Below, piece after piece: positions 35,468-43,578 of a stretch of DNA of 64,000 nucleotides. The notes below the pieces were generated by a model. The model saw nothing but the letters and a program-made list of their open reading frames with translations. It was not told the origin of the DNA and made no database searches. The translations under genes were made by a program, and so were the position numbers. Where the stretch lies: contig VXXM01000024.1 of assembly GCA_009835395.1 (NCBI GenBank), positions 1 to 64,000 on the forward strand, written 5' to 3'. Position 1 is the first letter of the stretch; each line of letters begins with the position of its first letter. Source of the DNA: Acidimicrobiia bacterium (GTDB lineage Bacteria > Actinomycetota > Acidimicrobiia > Acidimicrobiales > CATQHL01).

Positions 35468-36133
35468 TCAGAGCACGCCGTATTGCTCGAAGGCCTCGGT
35501 CGCGGTCATGCCGTTCTCGATGTCCTTCAGTACGAGGCTCTCCGTGGCGACCTTCTCGAGAGCGCGCTCGATCACCTCGCCCTCGATGTCGGTCGGAACG
35601 ATCACCACGCCGTCACGGTCTCCGATGACGAGGTCGCCGGGCGCGATCCTGACGGCACCGATCTCGATGGCCACGCCGAAGTCTTGGACCGACGAACGCA
35701 TGCCGGCGTCCTGTCCGTAGGCCCCTCGGGAGAAGATGGGGAATCCCCTGTCGAGGACCAGTTTGGTGTCGCGGTGGTAGCCATCGATGACGGCGCCGCT
35801 CGCACCGTTCCGTTGGGCGACGGCGGTGAGGATCTCTCCCCATCCGGCGCAGGGAGTTCGTGCGCCACGAGCCACGTAGACGTCGTCGGGGCCGAGGGCA
35901 TCCAGTGCCGCGGTCAGCGCTCCGAAGGGCCTTGCCTGAGGTCCGAACACATCAGCCACGAGGACGGGCATCGCTCGTCCGACGAGGACGAGTTCCGGGT
36001 CGAGCGGCCGTATCGCCGGCGGGAGGAATTGATGGCGGCGCCCCAGGGCGTCCAGGACGTCACCGACGACCGCTGTGTGGAGTTGCTCTCGGATTCTGCG
36101 GTTCACAGCCACTGCTTCTGGACCGGCGTTCAT
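35468..36133 (-). CDS. RraA family protein (HMG/CHA aldolase-like)
   Basis: 221 aa from ATG 36133, chosen because GGAGAGAG lies 7 bp upstream; GTG 36178 would add 15 residues but has no usable ribosome site. RraA fold with VVGDVLDALGRRHQF, then DGYHRDTKLVLDRGFPIFSRG with the Arg-Asp pair, and GDLVIGDRDGVVIVP. Likely a divalent-metal pyruvate aldolase or oxaloacetate decarboxylase completing a sugar-acid pathway. The AT-rich gap to the nucleoside-hydrolase-like gene contains operator-like words. Second RraA of the window (other at 18563-19237). Confidence 0.82.
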   Translation of the reverse strand: MNAGPEAVAVNRRIREQLHTAVVGDVLDALGRRHQFLPPAIRPLDPELVLVGRAMPVLVADVFGPQARPFGALTAALDALGPDDVYVARGARTPCAGWGEILTAVAQRNGASGAVIDGYHRDTKLVLDRGFPIFSRGAYGQDAGMRSSVQDFGVAIEIGAVRIAPGDLVIGDRDGVVIVPTDIEGEVIERALEKVATESLVLKDIENGMTATEAFEQYGVL

Positions 36134-36180
36134 GACCGTGCTCTCTCCGGAGTTCCGGCGAGACGCCTCCCCGGACACTC

Positions 36181-36215
36181 CTAAGCTAACACACTTGCAA
36201 TCTCATCATATAAGT
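36181..36215. promoter_or_regulatory. Putative FCD-regulator operator, site 5
   Basis: CTAAGCTAACA (36181-36191, identical to 24081-24091), ATCTCAT (36200-36206, shared with 33382-33388) and CATATAAGT (36207-36215, identical to 24012-24020) in close succession between the divergent RraA and nucleoside-hydrolase-like genes. Confidence 0.55.
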
Positions 36216-36290
36216 CCCTCGCCGTTCTGTCAGATCCGTACTTCGGCTGCCGGCAGCCGGCCCCGTTCCCGGACCCGCCACAGCGGCCAC

Positions 36291-36306
36291 TAACCTGTAT
36301 GACAAG
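36291..36306. promoter_or_regulatory. Putative FCD-regulator operator, site 6
   Basis: TAACCTGTATGACAAG, whose reverse complement matches 24065-24080 at 14 of 16 bases. It lies 49 bp before the preferred start of the nucleoside-hydrolase-like gene, so a bound repressor could block its transcription. Confidence 0.55.
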
Positions 36307-36354
36307 TTTGCGTCGATGCCTGACGGCACCGGGTTGGCGGGAAGGAGAGATCTC

Positions 36355-37341
36355 TTGGCGGATGGCTCACAGGTGATCGACGGCTTCCTGGACGCGCCGC
36401 CCCGGCGCCGGGTGGTGATCAGCACGGATGTCGCGAATGAGGCGGACGATGCATTCGCGGTGGCGTACGCGCTTCTCTCACCGAGCCTCGATGTGCGATG
36501 CGTGGTGCCGACGCACTTCGGCCAGCGCGGCGTGGCGGACAGCCTGAGCGCCAGCAGGGACGAACTGGCGCGTCTGCTGGCGGCGATGGACCGCACGGAC
36601 TCCGTGGAGGTGCGCGACGGTTCACCTCGGGCGATGTCCGACCCGCAAACACCGGTGGACAGTCCCGGTGCGCGGGCCATCGTCGCCGAGGCGCTCCGGG
36701 ACGACCCGCTGCCCCTGTTCGTGCTTTGTCTCGGCTCCCTGACCGACATGGCCTCCGCCCTGCTGCTGGAGACGGCTATCGCCGAGGCGGACCTCACCGT
36801 CGTCTGGATCGGGGGTCCGAGCAATCCTCCGGATCCTGTCCCGCTCTACTGGCCGGAGTTCAACCTCTCCAACGACCTCGTCGCGGCCAACGTGGTGTTC
36901 GGTTCCGACGTTCAGCTCTGGCAGATCCCGATGAACACGTACGCGTCGTGTGCCGTGTCGTACGCCGAGCTGCTGGATCGGGTGGCGCCCCAGGGCGGAC
37001 TGGGCCAGTACCTGATGCGTCAGCTCTACAACTGGGCGGAGGGGTTCGGCTGGGACTGGGAGCTGAAGCACCTGTCCGACTGTGCCGCCGTCGGAGCCGT
37101 CATCCGGGACGACTTCGGGCGGTTCGACCTGATTCCGGCCCCGCAGTTCAGCGAGGAGTTCCACAATGTGGCGACCGACGGGAACCGGCCGATTCGGGTC
37201 TACCAGGCGGTGGACCGCCGGTTTCTCTTCGAGGACCTGTTCGGGAAGATCAAGCTCTTCGCTTCCGCCGGCGGGTCGGGCGCCTACCCGCCGCGACATC
37301 CCGTGGGCGAGGGGGTCGTCTGGGGCTGGCAGCCGCACTGA
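36355..37341 (+). CDS. Nucleoside hydrolase-like protein with variant metal motif
   Basis: 328 aa from TTG 36355, favoured because GAAGGAGAG lies 5 bp before it; ATG 36316 gives 13 more residues but has no ribosome site and almost touches the operator-like sequence. The N-terminal acidic motif reads STDVANEADDAFAVAYAL instead of DTDPGxDDAxA, retaining Asp and Asp-Asp but inserting Asn-Glu, similar to DUF1593-type relatives. WPEFNLSNDLVAANVVF in the middle corresponds to the EFN region. It probably hydrolyses a glycosidic bond, but the substrate may not be an ordinary nucleoside. End of the sugar locus, before a strong terminator. Confidence 0.75.
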   Translation: MADGSQVIDGFLDAPPRRRVVISTDVANEADDAFAVAYALLSPSLDVRCVVPTHFGQRGVADSLSASRDELARLLAAMDRTDSVEVRDGSPRAMSDPQTPVDSPGARAIVAEALRDDPLPLFVLCLGSLTDMASALLLETAIAEADLTVVWIGGPSNPPDPVPLYWPEFNLSNDLVAANVVFGSDVQLWQIPMNTYASCAVSYAELLDRVAPQGGLGQYLMRQLYNWAEGFGWDWELKHLSDCAAVGAVIRDDFGRFDLIPAPQFSEEFHNVATDGNRPIRVYQAVDRRFLFEDLFGKIKLFASAGGSGAYPPRHPVGEGVVWGWQPH

Positions 37342-37345
37342 GCGT

Positions 37346-37379
37346 GCGGCTGGGGTCACGCCATTGTGACCCCAGCCGC
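37346..37379. terminator. Strong bidirectional terminator hairpin
   Basis: A perfect 14-bp stem (GCGGCTGGGGTCAC at 37346-37359 and its complement at 37366-37379) with a 6-base loop. It lies 5 bp after the nucleoside-hydrolase-like stop and 20 bp before the potD-like stop, so it can end both convergent units. No clear T-run follows. Confidence 0.82.
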
Positions 37380-37399
37380 TATGGGGGAGAGCCTCGGGA

Positions 37400-38503
37400 T
37401 CAGCCCTTGGCCTCGGTGAAGGCGTCGGAGTAGTTCACCTCGAAGTCGCCGGTGTCGACGATCTCCTCGAGGATCTCCACCGGTGCCACCGCCGGGTCGG
37501 AGATGAAGTCGAACAGGTCCTCGTCCAGCAGGTCGTAGGCGGCCGTGTTGGGGGTGCCGTAGTAGTTCCAGTTCGACAGCCAGGCGCCGTTCTCGCCCTC
37601 CAGCAGCCAGTTGATGAACGTGTGGGCCGTGCAGGGTGACGGGGCGTCGAACGGGATGCCCATGTTGTCGATCCAGCGGGTGCCGCCCTCCTGGGGTACG
37701 AAGTACACGTACTGCGACGGGTCCTCGGTCTCCAGGAACTGCGTGAACATGTCGCCGGAGTAGCCGTGGGCGATGGCCGTCTCGCCGGTCGTCAGCAACT
37801 CGTCGGACGAGTCGGTGTTGAAGGCGGCCAGGCGGTCGCGACTGGCGGCGACGAGGGCGGTCGCCTCGTCCAGCTCGTCCTGGCTGGTGCTGTTCAGGGA
37901 GTAGCCGAGATACTTCAGCGCCGCGCCGATGGTCTCGCGGGGATCGTTCAGCAGCGAGATCCGCCCGGAGTACTGATCGGCGATGGCGGGGTCGAAGATC
38001 AGCCCCCAGGTGCGCGGGAAGTCGGCGCCCACGACGGCGGTGTCCACGGCGATGCCGGTGGTTCCCCACTGGTACGGCGCCGTGTAGTCGCCCTCGGGGT
38101 CGTAGACCAGGCCCCGGAAGTCCGCCGAGACGTTCGACAGGTTCGGGATGGCGTCCTTGTTGAGCGGCTGGATGTCCTCGCCGGCGATGAGGATCGCCAC
38201 CATGTAGTCCGACGGCACGATCAGCGAGTAGCCGGAGTTGCCCGCGGCGATGATCGGCTGCATCGCCTCGTTGGAGTCGTAGACGTCCATGGTGACGCTC
38301 ACGCCGAACTCGTCGCTGAACGCGGCCAGCTGTTCCTCGTCGATGTACTCGGCCCAGTTGAAGATGGCGAGGTTGCCGTCGGTCTCACCGACATCGCAGT
38401 CGGCCGCGCTCACGCCGTCGTCATCGTCACCCCCGCAGGCCGCGGCGACGAGCACGACGCTGAGGATTCCGGCCAGCAGCCGGAGGAGGGATTTCGTGGA
38501 CAT
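37400..38503 (-). CDS. potD: Polyamine ABC transporter substrate-binding lipoprotein (PotD/PotF-like)
   Basis: 367 aa from ATG 38503 with AAGGAGA upstream; the longer frame upstream is noise. Lipoprotein signal with lipobox VAAAC, then GGDDDDG. The NLAIFNWAEYIDEEQLAAF start of the mature domain, YSLIVPSDYMV, YQWGTTGIAVD and IDNMGIPFDAPSPCTAHTFINWLL are characteristic of spermidine/putrescine-binding proteins. Last gene of the nine-gene polyamine operon, 62 bp after potC, and followed by the hairpin at 37346-37379. Confidence 0.9.
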   Translation of the reverse strand: MSTKSLLRLLAGILSVVLVAAACGGDDDDGVSAADCDVGETDGNLAIFNWAEYIDEEQLAAFSDEFGVSVTMDVYDSNEAMQPIIAAGNSGYSLIVPSDYMVAILIAGEDIQPLNKDAIPNLSNVSADFRGLVYDPEGDYTAPYQWGTTGIAVDTAVVGADFPRTWGLIFDPAIADQYSGRISLLNDPRETIGAALKYLGYSLNSTSQDELDEATALVAASRDRLAAFNTDSSDELLTTGETAIAHGYSGDMFTQFLETEDPSQYVYFVPQEGGTRWIDNMGIPFDAPSPCTAHTFINWLLEGENGAWLSNWNYYGTPNTAAYDLLDEDLFDFISDPAVAPVEILEEIVDTGDFEVNYSDAFTEAKG

Positions 38504-38515
38504 GGTGGTGTCTCC

Positions 38516-38554
38516 TTGTTGTGTCGGGTTGTCGTGTCGGTTTGTTGTGTCGGG
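38516..38554. repeat. Three 13-bp tandem repeats between potC and potD
   Basis: Units at 38516-38528, 38529-38541 and 38542-38554; the first and third are identical (TTGTTGTGTCGGG) and the middle one differs at two bases. The array fills most of the 62-bp potC-potD gap and ends right at the potD ribosome site. On the mRNA strand it is rich in ACAAC, so it may be an unstructured leader aiding potD translation. Confidence 0.8.
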
Positions 38555-38565
38555 TCGTCCAATGG

Positions 38566-39495
38566 TCAGGAACTTCGGCGCGAGCGGCCGGCGGCGACGG
38601 CTCCCGGCGGGCCGACCGCGGCGCCGCCCCGGGACCGCTGCACGAACAGCGACAGCAGCACGAGGCCGATCGAGGCGACCAGCATCACGACCGACACGGA
38701 GTTGATCAGCGGGGTGACGCCCCGGCGGATCAGCCCGAAGACGTACACCGGCAGCGTCGTGGCGCCGGGCCCGGAGGCGAACTGGGTGACGACCACGTCG
38801 TCGAGCGAGAGGGTGAGGGCCAGCAGCGCCCCACCGGCGACGCCCGGCGCGATCTGGGGCAGGGTGACGTGGCGGAACGCCTTCCAGCGGCTGGCGTAGA
38901 GGTCCATCGCAGCCTCCTCTAGCCGCTTGTCCATGCCGGCGAGACGGGCCCGCACGACCACCGAGACGAAGCTGATGTTGAAGGCGATGTGGCTGACGGT
39001 GATGCTGGCGAAGCCCTTGCGCAGATCGGTGCCGAACAGCAGGTTGACCAGGTCGAAGAACTCCGAGAAGAACAGCAGCATCATCACTGCCATCGTGACG
39101 TCGGGGATGATGATCGGCAGGTACAGCAGGGCGTCGAAGGCCTGGCGCCCCCGGAAGCGGAAGCGCTCGATCGCGAACGCGGCGAGCGTTCCCAGCACCA
39201 CGGAGATCACCGTGGAGAGCAGTGCCACCCGCACCGACACCCAGATGGCGTTCTGGATGCTCGTATTGCCGATGAAGTCGTCGTACCAACTCAGGGTGAA
39301 GCCGCCCCAGCGCCCCACGTTGCGGTCGGCACTGAAGGAGAAAACCACCAGTAGGGCGATGGGCGCGTAGAAGAAGAGGTACACGAACCAGGCGTTGGCG
39401 GTCAGCGCCCCCCGGGTGAGGCTGAAGCGGCGGGCGAGGTCGCCGAGCCTCACGGGGTTCCCATTCGGCAGCAGGCGACCGGCGATGGCGGTCAC
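38566..39495 (-). CDS. potC: Polyamine ABC transporter permease (PotC-like)
   Basis: 309 aa from GTG 39495, overlapping the potB stop (GTGA). Six membrane helices; the EAA loop is LEEAAMDLYASRWKAFRHVTLPQIAPGVAGG. Hydrophobic segments such as LLYLPIIIPDVTMAVMMLLFF and TLSLDDVVVTQFASGPG are typical of PotC/PotI. The C-terminal tail ends in a basic Arg/Ser/Gly stretch. Channel partner of PotB. Confidence 0.9.
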   Translation of the reverse strand: MTAIAGRLLPNGNPVRLGDLARRFSLTRGALTANAWFVYLFFYAPIALLVVFSFSADRNVGRWGGFTLSWYDDFIGNTSIQNAIWVSVRVALLSTVISVVLGTLAAFAIERFRFRGRQAFDALLYLPIIIPDVTMAVMMLLFFSEFFDLVNLLFGTDLRKGFASITVSHIAFNISFVSVVVRARLAGMDKRLEEAAMDLYASRWKAFRHVTLPQIAPGVAGGALLALTLSLDDVVVTQFASGPGATTLPVYVFGLIRRGVTPLINSVSVVMLVASIGLVLLSLFVQRSRGGAAVGPPGAVAAGRSRRSS

Positions 39496-40400
39496 AGGTT
39501 CCGTCCCCCGGCTCGGAAGTAGATGATGGTGGCGATGAGCATCACGGCCATCAGCACGAATGACAGCGAGGCGCCCACCGGCCAGTTCCGGGCGGTCAGG
39601 AACTGCGTGACGATGTAGCTGCCCAGCAGCGTGGTCTTGGCGCCGCCGAGGATCTCCGGCGTCACGTAGGCGCCCAGGCTCGGCACGAACACCAGGATCG
39701 ACCCCGCTATCACGCCCGGCTTGGAGAGCGGGAACAGGATCCGCCGGAAGCTCTGCCAACCCGAGGCGTAGAGGTCGCGCCCCGCCTCGATGAGGGACAT
39801 CTCGATGCGCTCGATGGAGGCGTACAGCGGCAGGATCATGAACGGCAGGAACCCGTAGACCAGGCCGAGGACCACCGCGCTCGGTGTGAAGAGGATCTCC
39901 ACCTCGCCGAGCCCGAGGAAGTCGGTGATGCGGCTGATGATGCCGTCCTTGCCCAGGATGACCCGCCAGGCGTAGTTGCGGACCAGGAAGTTGGACCAGA
40001 ACGGGATCATCACGAACACCAGCAGGATGTTGCGCACCTTCGAGCTGCGGGTCGTGAGGTAGTAGGAGAACGGGTAGCCGATCAGCAGGCAGATGCCCGT
40101 GGTCAGAAGCGCCAGCCACAGCGACCGGAACAGGATGTCGCGCACGATCGGCTCGGCGAGGCGGCGGTAGGCGTCGAAACCGGTGTTGGTGAACACGGCC
40201 TCGCCGAACCGGTTGCGGTTGGCGAAGGAGTAGGCGAAGACGATCCCCAGCGGGATGGCGAAGAAGATGATGAGGTAGAGGTAGGCCGGTCCGGCGATCA
40301 GGAAGCCCCGCCGCGACTCCGATTTCGCCGCGGCCCGCTCGAACTCCGGCGTGGCCGCGCCGGGTGCGGCCTCCTCGGGGGGCGTGGCGGCAAGCGTCAT
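39492..40400 (-). CDS. potB: Polyamine ABC transporter permease (PotB-like)
   Basis: 302 aa from ATG 40400, which shares one base with the potA stop (TGATG). A hydrophilic N-terminal tail of about 30 residues precedes six membrane helices. Family segments include MIPFWSNFLVRNYAWRVILGKDG and EAGRDLYASGWQSFRRILFPLSKPGV (EAA loop). Works with PotC and PotA to import putrescine or spermidine. Confidence 0.9.
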   Translation of the reverse strand: MTLAATPPEEAAPGAATPEFERAAAKSESRRGFLIAGPAYLYLIIFFAIPLGIVFAYSFANRNRFGEAVFTNTGFDAYRRLAEPIVRDILFRSLWLALLTTGICLLIGYPFSYYLTTRSSKVRNILLVFVMIPFWSNFLVRNYAWRVILGKDGIISRITDFLGLGEVEILFTPSAVVLGLVYGFLPFMILPLYASIERIEMSLIEAGRDLYASGWQSFRRILFPLSKPGVIAGSILVFVPSLGAYVTPEILGGAKTTLLGSYIVTQFLTARNWPVGASLSFVLMAVMLIATIIYFRAGGRNL

Positions 40401-41470
40401 CAGTCGCCCACCACGGTGACCCCGCCGGGCTCCCAGCTCACGCTCACCTCGTCGCCCACCTGCGGCGGCGTCTCGGTGGAGCGGTACGGGGTGCGCACCT
40501 CGATGGTTATCCAGTCCACGGCAACCGAGTGGACCAGCGCATTGCCGACGTAGGTGACCTCGCGCAGCACCCCGTCGATGCTCGGCCACCCGGCGGGGGA
40601 GCCGCCGCGCCGGTGCAGGAAGGCCTGCTCGGGCCGCAGGCTCACCGCCACCTTCGTGCCGAAGGCGTGGTCGGAGGCCGCTTCAACCCGCATGCCGTTG
40701 CTCAGCACGACCTCCTCCGGGGAAGCCACCGTTGCCTCCAGCAGGTTGGTCCGGCCGATGAAGTCGGCCACGAAGCGATTGGCGGGGCGCTGGTAGATGT
40801 CCTCCGGCGTGCCGACCTGCAGCAGCCGGCCCTCGTGCATGACCGCGATGCGGTCGCTCATGGTGAGGGCCTCTTCCTGGTCGTGGGTGACGAACACGAA
40901 GGTGATGCCGACCTCGCGCTGCAGAGCCTTGAGTTCGAGTTGCATCTCCTGGCGCAGCTTCAGGTCCAGGGCGCCGAGGGGCTCGTCGAGCAGCAGCACC
41001 TTGGGTCGGTTGACCAGGGCGCGGGCCAGCGCCACGCGCTGCTGCTGCCCGCCGGAGAGTTGGTTGGGCCGGCGGCCCTCCATGCCGCCGAGCTGCACCA
41101 GGCCCACCGCCTCGGCCACGCGCCGGTCACGTTCGGCCCGCTCCACCTTCTGCATCTTCAGGCCGAAGGCGACGTTGTCGGCCACGTCCATATGGGGGAA
41201 CAGGGCGTAGGCCTGGAACACCGTGTTCACCGGCCGCTTGTTGGGAGGCAGGGTGCCCACCTCGTCGCCGAAGATCTTGAGGCTGCCCATCGTCGGGAAG
41301 TCCAGGCCGGCGATCATCCGCAACGTCGTGGTCTTGCCGCAGCCCGACGGGCCCAGCAGTGCGAAGAACTCGCCGTCGCCGATCTCGAGGTCGATGTCGT
41401 CCACGGCGGTGACGTCGCCGAAGCGCTTGGTGATGCCTGCGATCTCCACGGCCGGGACGGGGTCGGTCAT
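40400..41470 (-). CDS. potA: Polyamine ABC transporter ATP-binding protein (PotA-like)
   Basis: 356 aa from ATG 41470 with GAGGAGA upstream. Walker [12 protein letters not shown]-loop in [11 protein letters not shown], signature [15 protein letters not shown], Walker [12 protein letters not shown] and H-loop [10 protein letters not shown], followed by a C-terminal TOBE regulatory domain (about residues 275-350). Drives the PotBCD importer. It follows the agmatinase gene by 13 bp, directly linking uptake to agmatine/putrescine breakdown. Confidence 0.92.
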   Translation of the reverse strand: MTDPVPAVEIAGITKRFGDVTAVDDIDLEIGDGEFFALLGPSGCGKTTTLRMIAGLDFPTMGSLKIFGDEVGTLPPNKRPVNTVFQAYALFPHMDVADNVAFGLKMQKVERAERDRRVAEAVGLVQLGGMEGRRPNQLSGGQQQRVALARALVNRPKVLLLDEPLGALDLKLRQEMQLELKALQREVGITFVFVTHDQEEALTMSDRIAVMHEGRLLQVGTPEDIYQRPANRFVADFIGRTNLLEATVASPEEVVLSNGMRVEAASDHAFGTKVAVSLRPEQAFLHRRGGSPAGWPSIDGVLREVTYVGNALVHSVAVDWITIEVRTPYRSTETPPQVGDEVSVSWEPGGVTVVGD

Positions 41471-41483
41471 CGTCGGTGTCTCC

Positions 41484-42461
41484 TCAGGTGCGCCCGTACT
41501 CGACGCCTGTCGCCCCGGCCTTGAAGGCCTGCAGGCAGATGAAGTCGTGGGCGAGGGTGGCGGCCGCCAGCGCGGTGATCTCGGCCACGTCGTAGGGCGG
41601 GGACACCTCGACGACGTCCATGCCGACGAGGTCCACGCCGCCCAGCGACCGGACGGCCTCCAGTGCCTGCGCGGTCGTGAGGCCGCCCGACACCGGAGTG
41701 CCTGTGCCGGGCGCGAACGCCGGGTCGAGGCAGTCGATGTCGAAAGTGAGATACGCCTTGGCATCGCCGACGACCTCCCGGATCACCTCGATGGTGGCGG
41801 GAATGCCCTCGCGATGGATCCACGGCGCGCCGAGGATCGTGAAGCCGTGCGTGTCGTCGTTGTGGGTGCGGATGCCGATCTGCACCGACGTGGCCGGGTC
41901 CACGATCCCCTCCCGGGCCGCCCGCAGGAACATCGATCCGTGGTCCAGGCGGTCGCCGTCGTCGGGCCAGGTGTCGCAGTGGGCGTCGAAGTGCACCAGC
42001 GACAGCGCCCCGAACTTCTCGGCGTGCGCCCGCAGCAGGGGATAGGTGATGAAGTGATCGCCGCCCAGCGTGACCATCGTCGCGTCGTGGGCCAGGATCT
42101 CCCGGGCGTGCGCCTCGATGCGCTCGACGGCGGTTGTGGGGTGTCCGTAGTCGATGAAGCAGTCGCCGTAGTCGGCGATCGCCAGATGGTCGAAGGGGTC
42201 GAACCCGAAGGGGTAGGCCTCCAGTTCGGCGAGCCCGACCGAGGCGGCGCGGATCGCCCGCGGCCCGAGCCGGGCGCCGGGCCGGTTGGAGGTCGCCATG
42301 TCGAAGGGGATGCCCGACACGACGATGTCGGTGCCGGCGATGTCGCGGGTGTACCTGCGGCGCAGGAACGACACGGCGCCGCCGTAGGTCATCTCCGGCT
42401 CGCGCCCGCCGAGGCCCTCGCTGCGGAAGGCCTGGTCGCCCTCGAGTCGCTCGGGGCTCAT
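41484..42461 (-). CDS. speB: Agmatinase (ureohydrolase family)
   Basis: 325 aa, start overlapping the Lrp gene stop (ATGA). Dimanganese ureohydrolase motifs: [21 protein letters not shown] and [36 protein letters not shown] near the N terminus is typical of agmatinases, which split agmatine into putrescine and urea; guanidinobutyrase or guanidinopropionase is an alternative in this family. Its place in the polyamine transport operon supports agmatinase. Confidence 0.87.
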   Translation of the reverse strand: MSPERLEGDQAFRSEGLGGREPEMTYGGAVSFLRRRYTRDIAGTDIVVSGIPFDMATSNRPGARLGPRAIRAASVGLAELEAYPFGFDPFDHLAIADYGDCFIDYGHPTTAVERIEAHAREILAHDATMVTLGGDHFITYPLLRAHAEKFGALSLVHFDAHCDTWPDDGDRLDHGSMFLRAAREGIVDPATSVQIGIRTHNDDTHGFTILGAPWIHREGIPATIEVIREVVGDAKAYLTFDIDCLDPAFAPGTGTPVSGGLTTAQALEAVRSLGGVDLVGMDVVEVSPPYDVAEITALAAATLAHDFICLQAFKAGATGVEYGRT

Positions 42462-42898
42462 CCCACGCCCCAGTCGTAGGTCTGCTTGGTGATGTCGAGG
42501 TAGGGGAGGGTCTCAACGCTCATCACGCCGTCCATGGTGCGGATGGTGTTGACGTGGCTGACGAAGGTGTCGCCGTCGGTGCACACCAACTCCACGATCA
42601 TGTCGTAGCGACCGGCGGTCAGCACGATGTACACGGCGTCGTCCATGGCCCCGATCTCGCCGGCCAGCTTGCGGGTGTCGTCGGTGACGGTGATGCCCAG
42701 CAGCGCCTGGTAGCCGAGCCCGATCTTCACGGGATCGGTCACCGCCACGATGTCGATGACGCCGTCGGCGGTGAGGCGCCGGACCCGCTGGCGGGTGGCG
42801 GCGTCGGAGAGCCCGATCAGCCGGCCCAGCGTGGAGTACGACATGCGACCGTCGGTTTGCAGGCACTTGATGATCTCGCGGTCGATGTCGTCGATCAT
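42458..42898 (-). CDS. Lrp/AsnC-family transcriptional regulator
   Basis: 146 aa. N-terminal helix-turn-helix (IDREIIKCLQTDGRMSYSTLGRLIGLSDAATRQRVRRL, residues 4-41) and C-terminal RAM ligand domain (GYQALLGITVTD...VYIVLTAGRYDMIVELVCTD). Overlaps the stop of the GNAT gene and the start of agmatinase by 4 bp on each side. Likely a local regulator of this operon sensing an amino acid, agmatine or a polyamine. The palindrome at 46092-46108 in front of the operon is a candidate binding site. Confidence 0.88.
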   Translation of the reverse strand: MIDDIDREIIKCLQTDGRMSYSTLGRLIGLSDAATRQRVRRLTADGVIDIVAVTDPVKIGLGYQALLGITVTDDTRKLAGEIGAMDDAVYIVLTAGRYDMIVELVCTDGDTFVSHVNTIRTMDGVMSVETLPYLDITKQTYDWGVG

Positions 42899-43578
42899 GC
42901 GGCCCTCCCCCCGCCGGCGGCCCGGTGGTCCGGGTTGTGCCAGACGATCAGAGCGGCGTAGTCATCCACCGCCGGGTCCTCGATGTAGTTGGCCAGAGCG
43001 CACGGCGCCTCGAAGCCGTTGCGCAGCTGGAAGCTCAGCGTGGGGTCGTACAGCCGGCCGGCGCGCACCTCCGCGATGTAGTCGTCGGCGCTCATGTCGT
43101 GCTTGTGGTCGGCATAGCCGGGGATCACGCCGCCGGCCACGATGCCGCGCAGGTTCAGATCGCGGCACACCTGCTTGCGGAGCACGTAGAGCTCCGAGCC
43201 GATGCCGCGCCGCCGGTACTCGGGGCGTGTCGAGATGCCGGTGCCGTAGTACCACTCGCCGTCGGGCGCGTGCCCGCTGCTGCTGTGATCGCTCGGCACG
43301 ATGTCGCCGATCGTGTGCTGGGGATCGTCGAGGTCGAATCGGGTACGCACCCCCAGCCCCATGGCCACCAGGAGATCGCCGTCGAATCCGGCGAAGCAGC
43401 CCTCGCAGAAGTCCCGGGCCAGCAACAGCAGGCTCGGTTCGTCGTAGAGGTCGTCGCGGCTGGCCGTCGGGTAGGAGGCGTGCTCCAGGGCGGCCAGGTC
43501 CGCGGCCCATTCGGGCCGGATGTGGGAGTAGCTCAGCCCGGAGCGTTGGCCGACCATGACCACGTCGCGTTCAGCCAT
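42895..43578 (-). CDS. GNAT-family N-acyltransferase
   Basis: 227 aa. GNAT fold with the acetyl-CoA pyrophosphate loop in YYGTGISTRPEYRRRGIGSELYVLRKQ (roughly residues 110-136). The N-terminal SYSHIRPEWAADLAALEHASYPTA and the C-terminal DYIAEVRAGRLYDPTLSFQLRNGFEA resemble the acyltransferase domain found fused to nitrilase-type amidohydrolases. Placement between a C45 amidohydrolase and the Lrp/agmatinase genes, all with overlapping ends, suggests it acylates an amine of the polyamine pathway. Acyl donor and acceptor are inference. Confidence 0.8.
   Translation of the reverse strand: MAERDVVMVGQRSGLSYSHIRPEWAADLAALEHASYPTASRDDLYDEPSLLLLARDFCEGCFAGFDGDLLVAMGLGVRTRFDLDDPQHTIGDIVPSDHSSSGHAPDGEWYYGTGISTRPEYRRRGIGSELYVLRKQVCRDLNLRGIVAGGVIPGYADHKHDMSADDYIAEVRAGRLYDPTLSFQLRNGFEAPCALANYIEDPAVDDYAALIVWHNPDHRAAGGGRAA

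Noticed and set aside
37400-39289. PotD frame extended to 629 codons
   Set aside because: Upstream part lies inside potC in another frame; lipoprotein signal and AAGGAGA fix the start at 38503.
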